Part shown: piece after piece, positions 34,110 through 43,950 of the stretch
Layout: every line of letters begins with the position of its first letter
Position numbering within the stretch: position 1 is the first letter of the stretch
Assembly: GCF_002014825.1 (NCBI RefSeq)
Contig: NZ_MUYU01000007.1
Location: 35,265 to 99,264, forward strand
DNA length: 64,000 nt
Reading direction: 5' to 3'
Source of the DNA: Moraxella pluranimalium
GTDB lineage: Bacteria; Pseudomonadota; Gammaproteobacteria; Pseudomonadales; Moraxellaceae
Notes under the pieces: model-generated
What the model was told of the DNA's origin: nothing
Seen by the model: the letters and a program-made list of their open reading frames with translations, nothing else
The model's database searches: none
Program-made: the position numbers and the translations under genes

Positions 34110-35583
34110 TAAGCCTATCATCTCGCTCAATCAGCTAACTATCAGCACTGCCAAAGCTCGGCTCATTGATGGGCTGACACTCGATGTACATCAAGGCGAA
34201 ATCATCGGTGTCGTTGGCGTCTCGGGTATGGGTAAGACAAGCTTAATGCTGTCATTATTTGGACTATTATCACCATCTTGGACGGTGTCGGCACAGCAGG
34301 CGATGATAGCAGGTCTTGTGATACCGATGGCTCGGCAGGGTGATGATAGAGCGTTTGGCGAAGTGCGTCGGCAGATGGCGTATATTTTTCAAGAGCCAAA
34401 AGCATCGCTTAATCCTGTGGATACGATAGCGACGAGTTTTGATAAGTTATTTGCTACGCTTAATATCCCAAAGCATGAGCGTAAATCTTATGCCAAACAA
34501 TTACTTGAGATGGTGCATCTGCCTGATACCGAGCGTTATTTATCCGCTTATCCGCACGAACTCTCAGGTGGTGAAGCACGGCGTATCAGCATTGCACAGG
34601 CTTTGGCAGGCACACCAAAAGTCATCATCGCCGATGAGCCGACGGGCGCGCTTGATAGTCATCTAAAAGATGAAATGCTGACATTATTGACCGATTTGTG
34701 CCATCGCACAGGCACGGCACTGCTCATCATCAGCCATGATTTGCCAAGCTTAATGGGTCGTTGTGATCGGTTTTTGGTCATCGGGGCTGATGGCTGTGAT
34801 ACTTTGACACCGCAGACCATCATTCACAATCCTACTGCTCATGCGCTATTGATCGCCGATTTTGGTACGCCACCAGTTATGCCTGATGTAATGGATAATC
34901 AAAGCCCGGTTTTAAGCATACATGATTTGACCATCCATCATGCACACCGCTGGCTATTTTGGCGTAAATCCAGTCCTGTTATCGAGAAGTTTAATTTACA
35001 AGTCCATCAAGGCGAAATCGTCGGCATCATGGGTGTCTCAGGTGTAGGCAAATCCACGCTTGCCCGTGCCATCACACGCCTAGACCCCAGACTGATCGTC
35101 TCAGGTCGTATCATCATCAATGGGCAGGACATCTATCAGCTGTCTGCCACACGGTTAAGGCACGCCAAGCGACAAGCCATCCTAGTGATGCAAGAAGTCA
35201 AAGACAGCCTAAATCCTACTCGCACCATCCGCCAAAGCCTTGATGAAGCGTGTGACACAGCGGATGATGCGTATCTGGATGAGCTATTGGCACTGTGTGG
35301 TCTGTCCAAATCACTGCTTGAGCGTTATCCATCAGGTCTGTCAGGCGGTGAGTGTCAGCGTATCTGTATCGTGCGAGCGCTACTGGCTCGCCCGAAGCTG
35401 TTGATACTTGATGAGCCGACAGCCATGCTTGATCGCTTATCGATTGCTCGTTTGCTTGATTTATTAAGAAAAATTAACCAAACTTATCAGACTGCGATAC
35501 TTATCATCAGCCATGATCCGATGGTGATTGATGCGTTGTGTCATCGCACCATCCACCTACAAAAGAGCGTATCATTAGCCTAA
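34087..35583 (+). CDS. yejF: YejF-type ABC transporter ATPase (two cassettes)
   Basis: A 498-residue ATPase with two cassettes: Walker A GVSGMGKTS with signature LSGGEARR, then GVSGVGKST with signature LSGGECQR. Each is followed by a Walker B (VIIADEPTGALD, LLILDEPTAMLD) and a switch His in ISHD. The tandem layout is that of YejF. The first cassette has Met and Thr changes in its P-loop (GMGKTS) that are within normal variation. The start at 34087 overlaps yejE by 23 bases and has GAAGGG upstream. Confidence 0.93.
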   Translation: MHSMSSNNKPIISLNQLTISTAKARLIDGLTLDVHQGEIIGVVGVSGMGKTSLMLSLFGLLSPSWTVSAQQAMIAGLVIPMARQGDDRAFGEVRRQMAYIFQEPKASLNPVDTIATSFDKLFATLNIPKHERKSYAKQLLEMVHLPDTERYLSAYPHELSGGEARRISIAQALAGTPKVIIADEPTGALDSHLKDEMLTLLTDLCHRTGTALLIISHDLPSLMGRCDRFLVIGADGCDTLTPQTIIHNPTAHALLIADFGTPPVMPDVMDNQSPVLSIHDLTIHHAHRWLFWRKSSPVIEKFNLQVHQGEIVGIMGVSGVGKSTLARAITRLDPRLIVSGRIIINGQDIYQLSATRLRHAKRQAILVMQEVKDSLNPTRTIRQSLDEACDTADDAYLDELLALCGLSKSLLERYPSGLSGGECQRICIVRALLARPKLLILDEPTAMLDRLSIARLLDLLRKINQTYQTAILIISHDPMVIDALCHRTIHLQKSVSLA

Positions 35584-35590
35584 GGCGCCA

Positions 35591-36067
35591 TCACACCGCC
35601 GAGCGATTAAATACTTCTCGTAATTCAAAGCTAGTGTGTAGCTGACTTACGCCATCAATTTTACTCAGACGATGTAGTAGAAATTCTTCATAATGTCGCA
35701 TATCTTTGACCAAGACCTTGAGCAAATAATCTTCGCTACGACCAGTGACGACGCTACAGCTGACCACTTCATCAAAGGTGCGAACTTGACTTTCAAACTC
35801 GCCAAAACGCTCAGCGGTATGCTTATCCATGCTCACCGCCACATAGACCGATAGAGTATAGCCAAGCGTGGCGGGGTCAGTGTGTGCATGATAGCCTGTG
35901 ATGATGCCAAGCTCTTCGAGCCGTTTGATACGGCGGATGGTCGGCGTGGCAGACAGATTGACCGCTTCGCTGATATCGCTGATGGATGCTTTGGCATTCA
36001 TGGTCAGCATTCGCAAAATCTTGCGGTCAATCGCATCCAGCGTCACAACTTCTTGAGTGGTAGCCAT
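35591..36067 (-). CDS. Lrp/AsnC-family transcriptional regulator
   Basis: A 158-residue regulator with an N-terminal helix-turn-helix (AIDRKILRMLTMNAKASI, then SATPTIRRIKRLEELGII) and a C-terminal RAM ligand-binding domain (VAVSMDKHTAERFGEFE to the end). Length and layout match Lrp/AsnC proteins. It is divergent from leuA with a 182-base gap, so control of leucine synthesis is plausible. An upstream ATG at 36082 is an alternative start. Confidence 0.92.
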   Translation of the reverse strand: MATTQEVVTLDAIDRKILRMLTMNAKASISDISEAVNLSATPTIRRIKRLEELGIITGYHAHTDPATLGYTLSVYVAVSMDKHTAERFGEFESQVRTFDEVVSCSVVTGRSEDYLLKVLVKDMRHYEEFLLHRLSKIDGVSQLHTSFELREVFNRSAV

Positions 36068-36171
36068 AACTGATAAATCCATTAAAAATAGTGAAATTCA
36101 CCATATTTTAGCAAAAAATTAGTATTTTGTACTCATTGATGGCAAAAATAATGCAAAAATAGGTAAAAATT

Positions 36172-36179
36172 GCTATACT
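36172..36179 (+). promoter_or_regulatory. -10 promoter candidate for leuA
   Basis: TGC followed by TATACT (36174-36179) is an extended -10 element about 70 bases upstream of leuA. No good -35 is seen. Confidence 0.4.
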
Positions 36180-36249
36180 AAGTTTGTTAAGATAATCACC
36201 ATCAAAAATCAACCCTATTTTGCGATAACTGACACAGTTTGGAGCTATC

Positions 36250-37968
36250 ATGCCACATATTAATCCAAAAAATTCTGCTTTTGATTTTACCAAATATCGT
36301 CCGTTCGAATTTGCGCCGAAGCTGACTGACCGCACTTGGCCAGACAAGACCATCACCAAAGCACCGATTTGGGCGAGTGTGGATTTGCGTGATGGCAACC
36401 AAGCATTGATTGACCCGATGAACATTGAGCAAAAATTAAAATTCTTTAAATTGCTTGTTGATATCGGCTTTAAAGAAATCGAAATCGGCTTCCCATCAGC
36501 GGCGCAGGTTGAGTTTGATTTTACTCGTAAGCTAATTGAAGAAGGTCATGTGCCTGATGATGTGACTTTGCAGGTGCTTGTACAGGCTCGTGAGCATTTG
36601 ATTGAGCGTACCTTTGAAGCGCTACAAGGTGCTCGCCGTGCCATCGTCCATGTGTATAATTCAACTTCAAAAGTCCAACGCGACAAAGTCTATAAGATGG
36701 ACAAAGAAGAAATTAAGCAAATCGCCATCGCAGGGGCGACGATGCTTCGTGACAAGGCGAAGAATTATCCTGATACTGAATGGGTGTTCCAGTACAGCCC
36801 AGAGAGCTTTAGCCAAACCGAAACCGACTATGCTGTCGAAGTGTGTGATGCGGTCTGTGAAGTGTGGCAACCACAAAACGGTCAAGCAGTTATCCTAAAT
36901 CTGCCTGCGACCGTCGAAGCGAGCACGCCAAATGTCTATGCCGACCAAGTGGAATATTTCTGCCGTCATCTTAAGCAGCGTGAGCACGTCATCATCAGCC
37001 TACACACGCACAATGACCGTGGCTGTGCGGTGGCGGCATCTGAATTGGGTCTTATGGCGGGTGCTGATCGTATCGAAGGCACGCTACTTGGCAATGGTGA
37101 GCGTACCGGTAACATGGACATCCTAGTGATGGCGATGAACCTATACACCCAAGGCGTCGATCCTGAGCTTGATTTTAGCCAAGTCAGTGAAATGGTGCAA
37201 ATCGTCACTGAGTGCAATAATTTGCCTGTACATCCACGCCATCCGTATGTCGGCGAGCTTGTGTTTACTGCATTTAGCGGCTCACACCAAGATGCCATCA
37301 AAAAATCACTGGATTATAACGAATCGCACAAAGAGACGGATAATCACTGGGATGTGGCGTACCTGCCAATCGACCCTGTACATATCGGTCGTGGCTACCA
37401 AGATGTCGTGCGTATCAATAGCCAGTCAGGTAAGGGCGGTGCGGCATACATTCTACAACGCCATTATGGATTTAACCTACCACGCTGGACGCAGATTGAC
37501 TTTGCTCGTGTGGTGCAAGCTCAAGCTGAGAGCTTAGCTCGTGAGCTCAAGACCGAAGAGCTGCTTGAAATCTTTACCCAAGCTTATCTATCGCAAGATA
37601 AATTCCGCCTAAGCGACTACACCATCAACAACAAAGGCGGTGAAGTGACATTCCAAGGTCAAGTGGCAGCACCGACCGAAGTCTTTGAAGTCATTGGTCA
37701 AGGCAATGGCGCATTATCAGCGTTTATTGATGGTTTGGTCAAAGCAACAGGCAAGCAAATCCATGTCACCAACTATGCTGAGCACGCCATCAGCCAAACT
37801 GCCCAAATCGACAGCGACGACGGCAAGGACAACCAAACGCACAATGCTGCTGCTGCTTACATTCAGCTGTCTGTTGATGGTCAAATCTACTCAGGCATCG
37901 GCACCTGCAACAGCACTGTCTCAGCGATGCTAAAAGGCGCATTGTCAGCATTGGCGCAGGCTTGGTAA
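36250..37968 (+). CDS. leuA: 2-isopropylmalate synthase
   Basis: First committed enzyme of leucine synthesis, condensing acetyl-CoA with 2-oxoisovalerate. The 572-residue protein is of the longer LeuA type. It has the HMGL-like barrel with ASVDLRDGNQAL (metal Asp), IGFPSAAQVEFDF, the HTHNDRGCAVA metal-binding histidines and GERTGNMD, then a C-terminal LeuA allosteric domain (about 440-572) for leucine feedback. TTGGAG precedes the ATG. The Lrp regulator is divergent. Confidence 0.96.
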   Translation: MPHINPKNSAFDFTKYRPFEFAPKLTDRTWPDKTITKAPIWASVDLRDGNQALIDPMNIEQKLKFFKLLVDIGFKEIEIGFPSAAQVEFDFTRKLIEEGHVPDDVTLQVLVQAREHLIERTFEALQGARRAIVHVYNSTSKVQRDKVYKMDKEEIKQIAIAGATMLRDKAKNYPDTEWVFQYSPESFSQTETDYAVEVCDAVCEVWQPQNGQAVILNLPATVEASTPNVYADQVEYFCRHLKQREHVIISLHTHNDRGCAVAASELGLMAGADRIEGTLLGNGERTGNMDILVMAMNLYTQGVDPELDFSQVSEMVQIVTECNNLPVHPRHPYVGELVFTAFSGSHQDAIKKSLDYNESHKETDNHWDVAYLPIDPVHIGRGYQDVVRINSQSGKGGAAYILQRHYGFNLPRWTQIDFARVVQAQAESLARELKTEELLEIFTQAYLSQDKFRLSDYTINNKGGEVTFQGQVAAPTEVFEVIGQGNGALSAFIDGLVKATGKQIHVTNYAEHAISQTAQIDSDDGKDNQTHNAAAAYIQLSVDGQIYSGIGTCNSTVSAMLKGALSALAQAW

Positions 37969-38010
37969 TGGATTAAGAATTGGCAATCCGCTAATTTTAT
38001 CTAACCAATA

Positions 38011-38045
38011 AACCGTTCAAAGCTTGGGTTTTGGACGGTTTTTTA
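38011..38045 (+). terminator. intrinsic terminator after leuA
   Basis: Arms AACCGTTCAAA and TTTGGACGGTT (one G-T wobble), followed by TTTT. Confidence 0.85.
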
Positions 38046-38119
38046 TTGACGATAAGATAAATCAGCGGTACAATGGCTGTATTCACTATGTACGCCAAAA
38101 TGACACACAAGGAGTCACC

Positions 38120-38392
38120 ATGCTTGCTACCGAACGCATCCATGTCAGAACAACTGCTGATACCAAAGCCATGATTGAAAAGGTTTGTCAGCGTTTGGGT
38201 GTCAGTGTCAGCAGTTTTATTATCCAAACTGCGTACGAAAAGGCATTGGCATTAGAATCAGAACTAGAAGCCGTTCAGCTAAACGAACAGCAATGGCAAC
38301 AAGCCCTAGCCATGCTTGAGAATCCACCTAAGGCAAATGATGAACTAAATCAACTGTTTAGCCGAGGTTATCAAGTTGTTAGTCATTCATAA
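38120..38392 (+). CDS. DUF1778 antitoxin (TacA-like)
   Basis: A 90-residue antitoxin of the DUF1778/TacA family. The N-terminal ribbon-helix-helix (TERIHVRTTADTKAMIEKVC, then SVSSFIIQTAYEKAL) binds operator DNA, and the C-terminal tail (LENPPKANDELNQLFSRG) matches the toxin-neutralising segment. An AGGAG ribosome-binding site precedes the ATG at 38120. It overlaps the GNAT toxin gene by 17 bases and would repress the pair. Confidence 0.9.
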   Translation: MLATERIHVRTTADTKAMIEKVCQRLGVSVSSFIIQTAYEKALALESELEAVQLNEQQWQQALAMLENPPKANDELNQLFSRGYQVVSHS

Positions 38393-38870
38393 GCTGGATA
38401 AAGTCAATCAAGCATCTGAATTTGACTGCGGTGTCGTGGCACTCAATGATTTTTTGTGCACGCAAGCATCGCAGTTTATCAAACGCCGAGAATCCGTGCT
38501 ATATGGTGCTGTTGATATGGCTCATGATGGCAGGCTTGCAGGATTTTACACTTTGACGGCGACCACCATGATTCAGGCGGATGACAAGGCTTTATTCAAA
38601 AAGCAAAGCCCGCATTTGCCAATTCCTTGTGCTTTGATTGGTCGATTGGCGGTAGATGTGCGTTATCAAGGCATTGGCTTGGGTGCAGATTTATTAATAC
38701 ACGCATTGCAGACAGTACAGGCAATTTCAGGGATGATGGGACTTGCTTTTGTGGTGGTTGATGCCAAAGATGATGCTGCCAAGCGGTTTTATGAAAAATA
38801 CGGATTTTTGCAAATCAGCACCAATCCACGCCGTCTGTGCTTAGCTGTCAAAAGCATCCCTGCAAATTGA
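38376..38870 (+). CDS. GNAT acetyltransferase toxin (TacT-like)
   Basis: A 164-residue GNAT protein of the toxin type that acetylates the aminoacyl group of charged tRNA and so blocks translation. It carries the toxin-family opening (FDCGVVALNDFL), the acetyl-CoA loop VDVRYQGIGLGADLL and the tyrosines of FYEKYGF. There is no ATG near the N-terminus; TTG at 38376, with GAGG upstream, fits the family length and overlaps the antitoxin gene. A weak start would keep toxin output below antitoxin. Confidence 0.88.
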   Translation: MLVIHKLDKVNQASEFDCGVVALNDFLCTQASQFIKRRESVLYGAVDMAHDGRLAGFYTLTATTMIQADDKALFKKQSPHLPIPCALIGRLAVDVRYQGIGLGADLLIHALQTVQAISGMMGLAFVVVDAKDDAAKRFYEKYGFLQISTNPRRLCLAVKSIPAN

Positions 38871-38884
38871 TTTAAAGCTTGCTG

Positions 38885-38910
38885 GTGCAGATTTTATTCT
38901 GCACTTTTTT
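38885..38910 (+). terminator. intrinsic terminator after the toxin-antitoxin pair
   Basis: Arms GTGCAGA and TCTGCAC around TTTTAT, followed by six T. Confidence 0.88.
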
Positions 38911-39040
38911 CTTTTTATTAATCAAGCAATCAAACAAATAGTCCGCTAATTTCTACACCCTTCAAAATCATCAAGGTATTTTGCCAATCATAAATCACTT
39001 ATCATAATTGCAACAAAATTCACAATTTTTTGCCAATTTA

Positions 39041-39049
39041 TGCTATAAT
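39041..39049 (+). promoter_or_regulatory. extended -10 promoter candidate for gyrA
   Basis: TGC followed by TATAAT (39044-39049), 49 bases before the gyrA start, without a well-spaced -35. Confidence 0.5.
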
Positions 39050-39098
39050 AACTCGTTAAATTTTCGGGTGTTTTCCCAGTGATTTTCAAGGATTTTTT

Positions 39099-41813
39099 AT
39101 GAGTGATTCGGTCAGCCCCATTGGCATTGTCGATGAGTTAAAGCGATCATATTTAGACTACGCCATGAGCGTCATCGTCTCTCGTGCATTGCCTGATGTG
39201 CGTGATGGTCTTAAGCCTGTGCACCGCCGTATCTTGTACGCCATGCACGAATTGGGCAACGATTATAACAAAAAATACCTAAAATCAGCCCGTGTGGTCG
39301 GTGATGTCATCGGTAAATACCATCCGCACGGCGACATAGCAGTGTATGATGCCATCGTGCGTATGGCGCAGGATTTTAGCCTGCGTTATATGTTGGTCAA
39401 TGGTCAGGGTAACTTCGGCTCGATGGATGGCGACCCACCGGCGGCGATGCGTTATACCGAGATGAAGATGCAGAAGCTCACGCATCGTATGCTTGCTGAT
39501 TTGGACAAAGATACTGTCGATTGGGAAGACAACTACGATGGCTCGATGAAGATGCCAAGCGTGCTACCTGCTCGCATCCCAAATCTACTCGTCAATGGTG
39601 CGGCAGGTATCGCTGTCGGTATGGCGACCAACATGGCACCGCACAATCTCACTGAAGTGCTAAACGCCTGCCTAGCCTATGCCGACAATCCAAATATCTC
39701 CACCGAAGAGCTGATTACGCATATCTCAGGCCCAGATTTCCCGACAGGGGGTATCATCTATGGCCGCAGCGGTATCATTGATGCCTATCGTACGGGTAAG
39801 GGTCGCTTGCACATCCGTGGTCGTTATCATATCGAGCCGATGGGCGAGAGCGGTGCGAATAAAGACCGTGAGCGTATTGTCTTTACTGAGATTCCTTATC
39901 AAGTCAATAAAGCCAATCTAATCAAGCACATTGCCGATTTGGTCAATGCCAAAAAAATCGAAGGCATCACCGAAATTCGTGATGAATCGGACAAAGAAGG
40001 CGTGCGTGTGGTGATTGATTTGCGCCGTGGCGAAAATTCTGAAGTCATGGTCAATAATCTATTTACCCAGACACCGCTTGAGTCTAGCTTTAGCATCAAT
40101 ATGGTGGCGCTTGATAACGGTCAGCCAAAGCTGATGACCTTGCGTGATTTGGTGGCGGCATTCATTCGTCATCGCCAAGAAGTCGTAACTCGTCGCACGA
40201 TTTTTGAATTAAACAAAGCTTTGGCTCGTGGGCATCTGCTCGAAGGCTTGACCATCGCACTTGCCAATATTGATGAAGTGATTGAGACCATCAAGCAGTC
40301 ATCAAACCGAGCAGAAGCTCGTGATCAGCTACTATCACGCACTTGGCAGTCAGGCGGCGTGGTGGCGATGCTTGAAGCAGCGGGCGCAAGCTCAATTCGC
40401 CCTGAATATATCGAAGGTGAAGATTTGAATGCGCCTTATGGCTTGATTGATAATAACACTCGCTATCGTCTGTCGCCTGAACAGGTCAATGCCATCTTGG
40501 ATATGCAGCTGCACCGCTTGACTGGTCTTGAGCAAGACAAGCTGACTGGTGAATACCAAGAAATTCTAGGCGAGATTGCTCGTCTTGAGCTGATTTTGAA
40601 TGACTTTGATGTGCTGATGGGTGTGGTGCGTGGTGAGCTGATTGAGATTCGTGATGAATTTGGCGATGAGCGTCGCACGGACATCGTCGATGCACGCCAT
40701 GATTTCAACCGTGAAGATCTGATCCCAGAACAAACCGTTGTCCTAACCGTCTCACACACAGGCTATGCCAAGACACAGCCGATCAGCGATTATCAAGCAC
40801 AAAAGCGTGGCGGTAAAGGCCGCTCGGCTACTGCGATGAAAGAAGATGATGTGATTGAGCATCTGCTGGTCACCAGCACCCATGCGCATATCATGTGCTT
40901 TACCAATACGGGTCGTGTGTTTGGTCTGCGTGGCTTTGAGATTCCTTTGGCAAGTCGTGGCTCAAAAGGTCGCCCACTGGTGAATCTGATCAATCTTGAA
41001 GCTGATGAGTCAGTCACTGCCATCTTACCTGTAACCGATCTTAAGGACGAAAACAGCTTTGTATTCTTTGCCACCGCATCGGGCACGGTCAAGCGTGTTG
41101 CCTTGTCGCAGTTTGCCAATCTGCGTGCCAATGGTCTAAGAGCGATTGACTTAGTCGAAGGCGATACGCTCATTGGCGTGGCGATTACCGATGGCAACCA
41201 AGAAATCATGCTATTTAGCAATGAAGGTAAGGCGATTCGCTTTAAAGAAGATAGCATCCGTGCGATGAGCCGTGTCGCTAAGGGCGTGCGTGGTATGCGT
41301 GTCAATCTCTTGGCGCTCGCTGATGACGAAGAGCCTGTAGAAGATGATGGCGACGATAGCGACGGCTTTGCGGTCAGTCGTGTGGTGTCGCTCGTTGTTG
41401 CACCGACGACAGGCGAGATTTTGTGTGCTTGCGAGAATGGCTTTGGTAAGCGCACACCGATTGACGACTACCCAACCAAAGGTCGTGGCGGTAAAGGCAT
41501 CATCGCCATCAAGACATCTGAGCGTAATGGCCAGCTGGTCAAAGCGATCGCCGTGACTGGCGAAGAAGATGTGATTTTGATCTCGGATAAAGGCACGTTG
41601 GTGCGTACACCAGTTGCCCAAATCGCCATCGCAGGGCGTAATGCTCAAGGTGTCAAGCTGATTCGTATCGCTGACGAAGAAGTGCTGGTTGGCATGGCGT
41701 GCGTCGAGCACGAAGAGCCAAGTGATGATGATGCGGTGGATGCTGATGTGAGTCCAAATGCAGATGGTGCTACCAGTCCTGAACATACGGATACGACCGA
41801 TACACAGGCATAA
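39099..41813 (+). CDS. gyrA: DNA gyrase subunit A
   Basis: Breakage-reunion subunit of gyrase. The 904-residue protein has the catalytic Tyr119 (AAMRYTEM), the quinolone-resistance region ([18 protein letters not shown]), and a C-terminal beta-pinwheel with QKRGGKGRS as the GyrA box. It ends in an acidic Asp/Glu/Thr tail. Residue 80, equivalent to E. coli Ser83, is Ile (codon ATA at 39336-39338), whereas Ser or Thr is normal; Asp84 (E. coli Asp87) is unchanged. It is a single gene with a strong terminator. Confidence 0.98.
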   Translation: MSDSVSPIGIVDELKRSYLDYAMSVIVSRALPDVRDGLKPVHRRILYAMHELGNDYNKKYLKSARVVGDVIGKYHPHGDIAVYDAIVRMAQDFSLRYMLVNGQGNFGSMDGDPPAAMRYTEMKMQKLTHRMLADLDKDTVDWEDNYDGSMKMPSVLPARIPNLLVNGAAGIAVGMATNMAPHNLTEVLNACLAYADNPNISTEELITHISGPDFPTGGIIYGRSGIIDAYRTGKGRLHIRGRYHIEPMGESGANKDRERIVFTEIPYQVNKANLIKHIADLVNAKKIEGITEIRDESDKEGVRVVIDLRRGENSEVMVNNLFTQTPLESSFSINMVALDNGQPKLMTLRDLVAAFIRHRQEVVTRRTIFELNKALARGHLLEGLTIALANIDEVIETIKQSSNRAEARDQLLSRTWQSGGVVAMLEAAGASSIRPEYIEGEDLNAPYGLIDNNTRYRLSPEQVNAILDMQLHRLTGLEQDKLTGEYQEILGEIARLELILNDFDVLMGVVRGELIEIRDEFGDERRTDIVDARHDFNREDLIPEQTVVLTVSHTGYAKTQPISDYQAQKRGGKGRSATAMKEDDVIEHLLVTSTHAHIMCFTNTGRVFGLRGFEIPLASRGSKGRPLVNLINLEADESVTAILPVTDLKDENSFVFFATASGTVKRVALSQFANLRANGLRAIDLVEGDTLIGVAITDGNQEIMLFSNEGKAIRFKEDSIRAMSRVAKGVRGMRVNLLALADDEEPVEDDGDDSDGFAVSRVVSLVVAPTTGEILCACENGFGKRTPIDDYPTKGRGGKGIIAIKTSERNGQLVKAIAVTGEEDVILISDKGTLVRTPVAQIAIAGRNAQGVKLIRIADEEVLVGMACVEHEEPSDDDAVDADVSPNADGATSPEHTDTTDTQA

Positions 41814-41828
41814 GCTAATCATCACCAT

Positions 41829-41861
41829 AAGCCAGATAAGTCAAATTGTCTGGCTTTTTTG
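41829..41861 (+). terminator. intrinsic terminator after gyrA
   Basis: Arms AAGCCAGA and TCTGGCTT around TAAGTCAAATTG, followed by TTTT. Confidence 0.85.
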
Positions 41862-41927
41862 TGCCAAATGCTTTTATAATAAGCCATCAGCCCTGTATGA
41901 GTCGTGTAAGCTTTGTGGGAGAATGCA

Positions 41928-43616
41928 ATGAATCAAAGAGTCAAACCTACTGTTATCTTTTCGCTATCAATGCTTGTGATGGCTTGCCAATCGGTCACTC
42001 ATAATCCGCCGACAACGGATGCCTTATCCAATACGCCAGTGCCGACACCTGCACTGCCTGCACCCATCATGGCAGAAGCAGTGGTCAAAGCACCTGCCAT
42101 GCAAGCTCGTGCCTTATCTGCGATGCCTATAATGATGCCCGCCATCGCCATGCCCGAAGCCATTAGCCAAGATCGTGAAAAATATCACAAACTTGACCAA
42201 AATCCCGTGCAAAAGGTGAGTGATGCCCCCGTTTCGACATTTAGTATCGATGTCGATACAGGCAGTTATAGCAATGTGCGACGGTTTTTGAACGACGGGC
42301 GATTACCGCCTGTGGGCGCAGTACGCACCGAAGAGATTGTCAATTATTTTGATTATAGCTACCCACAGCCAAGTGGCAATCAGCCTTTTGCAGTCACAAC
42401 CCAGAGCTATGATTCGCCATTTCATCCCAATGCCAAACTGATCAAAATCGCCATCCAAGCCAAAGAGCAGCAGATGAGCGAATTACCTGCTGCCAATTTA
42501 GTCTTTTTGGTGGATGTCTCGGGCAGTATGGCAAGCGATAATAAGCTTGGCTTGGTCAAAAAGACCTTGCGAACCCTAGTGCACAAGCTAAGAGCCAAAG
42601 ATACCGTCACCATCATCACCTATGCATCAGGTGAGACGATTGCGCTTGAGCCAACTGCAGGCGATCAAAAGCAAAAAATCCTAGATGTCATCAACCGCTT
42701 ACAGGCACAAGGGGCGACTTCAGGTGAGCGAGCGATTAGTTTGGCTTATCAATCGGCGGAACGCTCGTATGTCAAAGACGGTATCAATCGCATCTTGCTT
42801 GCGACCGATGGTGACTTTAATGTCGGTGTGACTGATTTTGATACCCTAAAAGGTATGGTTAGCGAAAAACGTAAATCAGGCATTTCATTGAGCACGCTCG
42901 GCTATGGTACGGGTAATTATAATGAGCATCTGATGGAACAGCTTGCCGATGCAGGTGATGGCAATTATAGCTATATCGATAATGAAAAAGAAGCCGCCAA
43001 AGTCATCGATCGTCAGCTGTCATCCACGCTTGCCACCGTTGCCAAAGATGTCAAAATCCAAGTGGAATTTAACCCCAATACAGTCAAAGAATATCGCCTA
43101 ATCGGCTACGAAAATCGTATGCTTAATGAAGCAGATTTTAATAATGATAAGGTAGATGCGGGCGATATTGGCGCAGGACATCAGATGACGGCGTTTTATG
43201 AGATTATCCCTGTCGGCGTGCAAGGCTGGCTCGATGACACTCGTTATCAAACACAGCCATCAGCTGTGAATACGCAAGCGCGCGAATACGCCTATCTGCA
43301 ACTTCGCTATAAACAAGCAAATGCCAGTGCCGATGATGACAGTCTATTGATACAGGCGCCGATTTTGGCGGATGCCAAGCCGTTTGGTATGGCGGATACC
43401 GATACCAAATTTGCCGTCTCTGCCACAGGCTTTGGTGAAGCACTGCGTGGTGGCAAATATCTTGGCAAGATGGATTGGGCGCAGATTGAGACTTTGGCAC
43501 AGCAAAATATCGGCACAGATCCGCATGGCTTACGCCAAGAGTTCGTTGAGCTGATCGGCATTGCCAAAAGCTTATCTACCAAGCCAGCCCAAGTGCCATC
43601 AAGCCAAGCTGATTGA
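41928..43616 (+). CDS. YfbK-like von Willebrand factor A domain lipoprotein
   Basis: A 562-residue lipoprotein (lipobox VMAC, Cys20) with a Pro/Ala-rich linker, the vWF-like N-terminal region (VSTFSIDVDTGSYSNVRRFL), a vWA domain with an intact metal-ion site (DVSGSMAS) and a DUF3520 C-terminal domain. YfbK homologues are of unknown function; vWA domains bind protein partners. ATG at 41928 follows GGGAG. It stands alone between two hairpins. Confidence 0.9.
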   Translation: MNQRVKPTVIFSLSMLVMACQSVTHNPPTTDALSNTPVPTPALPAPIMAEAVVKAPAMQARALSAMPIMMPAIAMPEAISQDREKYHKLDQNPVQKVSDAPVSTFSIDVDTGSYSNVRRFLNDGRLPPVGAVRTEEIVNYFDYSYPQPSGNQPFAVTTQSYDSPFHPNAKLIKIAIQAKEQQMSELPAANLVFLVDVSGSMASDNKLGLVKKTLRTLVHKLRAKDTVTIITYASGETIALEPTAGDQKQKILDVINRLQAQGATSGERAISLAYQSAERSYVKDGINRILLATDGDFNVGVTDFDTLKGMVSEKRKSGISLSTLGYGTGNYNEHLMEQLADAGDGNYSYIDNEKEAAKVIDRQLSSTLATVAKDVKIQVEFNPNTVKEYRLIGYENRMLNEADFNNDKVDAGDIGAGHQMTAFYEIIPVGVQGWLDDTRYQTQPSAVNTQAREYAYLQLRYKQANASADDDSLLIQAPILADAKPFGMADTDTKFAVSATGFGEALRGGKYLGKMDWAQIETLAQQNIGTDPHGLRQEFVELIGIAKSLSTKPAQVPSSQAD

Positions 43617-43658
43617 TAAAACTGTAATCATAGCAATCACGATAATCGCTTTAGCAAG

Positions 43659-43692
43659 CAAATCACCGTATATCCAAGGCGGTGATTTGTTT
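43659..43692 (+). terminator. terminator-like hairpin
   Basis: Perfect 10-bp arms CAAATCACCG and CGGTGATTTG around an 11-base loop, followed by TTT. The next gene starts only 14 bases later. Confidence 0.6.
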
Positions 43693-43706
43693 CACTGGAA
43701 ATTATT

Positions 43707-43910
43707 ATGCAACACACATCTGACAACACCAATCTTAATGCCAATCTCAATACCAAGCAAATCGCCAATAAACTACTGGTCGCTATCCTTTGCGTTGTCA
43801 GCTTTGGCGCAGGCTATTATGCGCACCAATCCCGCCAAATCAATGCCTGTGAAGCCAAAGGTCAAGTGGCGCATATCGAAGGCTCGGTGGTCGAGTGCGT
43901 GGATAAATAG
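43707..43910 (+). CDS. small single-pass membrane protein
   Basis: A 67-residue protein with one hydrophobic segment (about 22-41, KLLVAILCVVSFGAGYYAH), an Asn/Thr-rich cytoplasmic N-terminus, and a short outer part with two Cys (NACEAKG and VVECVDK) that could form a disulfide. CTGGAA precedes the start. No family is recognised. Confidence 0.6.
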   Translation: MQHTSDNTNLNANLNTKQIANKLLVAILCVVSFGAGYYAHQSRQINACEAKGQVAHIEGSVVECVDK

Positions 43911-43950
43911 CGATACCATCAGCAGATGGTGATTGATTTATCAAGGTCAA

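Noticed and set aside
38871..39098. Recurrent TTGCCAAAAT/ATTTTGGCAA-like strings in intergenic DNA as an uptake sequence or regulator site
   Set aside because: The strings vary in length and context and fit the AT-rich composition; no fixed core or spacing was found by eye.
40793..41828. Two long minus-strand frames opposite the 3' part of gyrA
   Set aside because: They are shadows of the strongly biased gyrA codons; the products have no recognisable motif and overlap each other.
43561..43932. 123-residue open frame overlapping the 3' end of the VWA lipoprotein gene
   Set aside because: It overlaps two better-supported genes in other frames and a hairpin; the small membrane protein at 43707 has a start, ribosome-binding site and clear topology.
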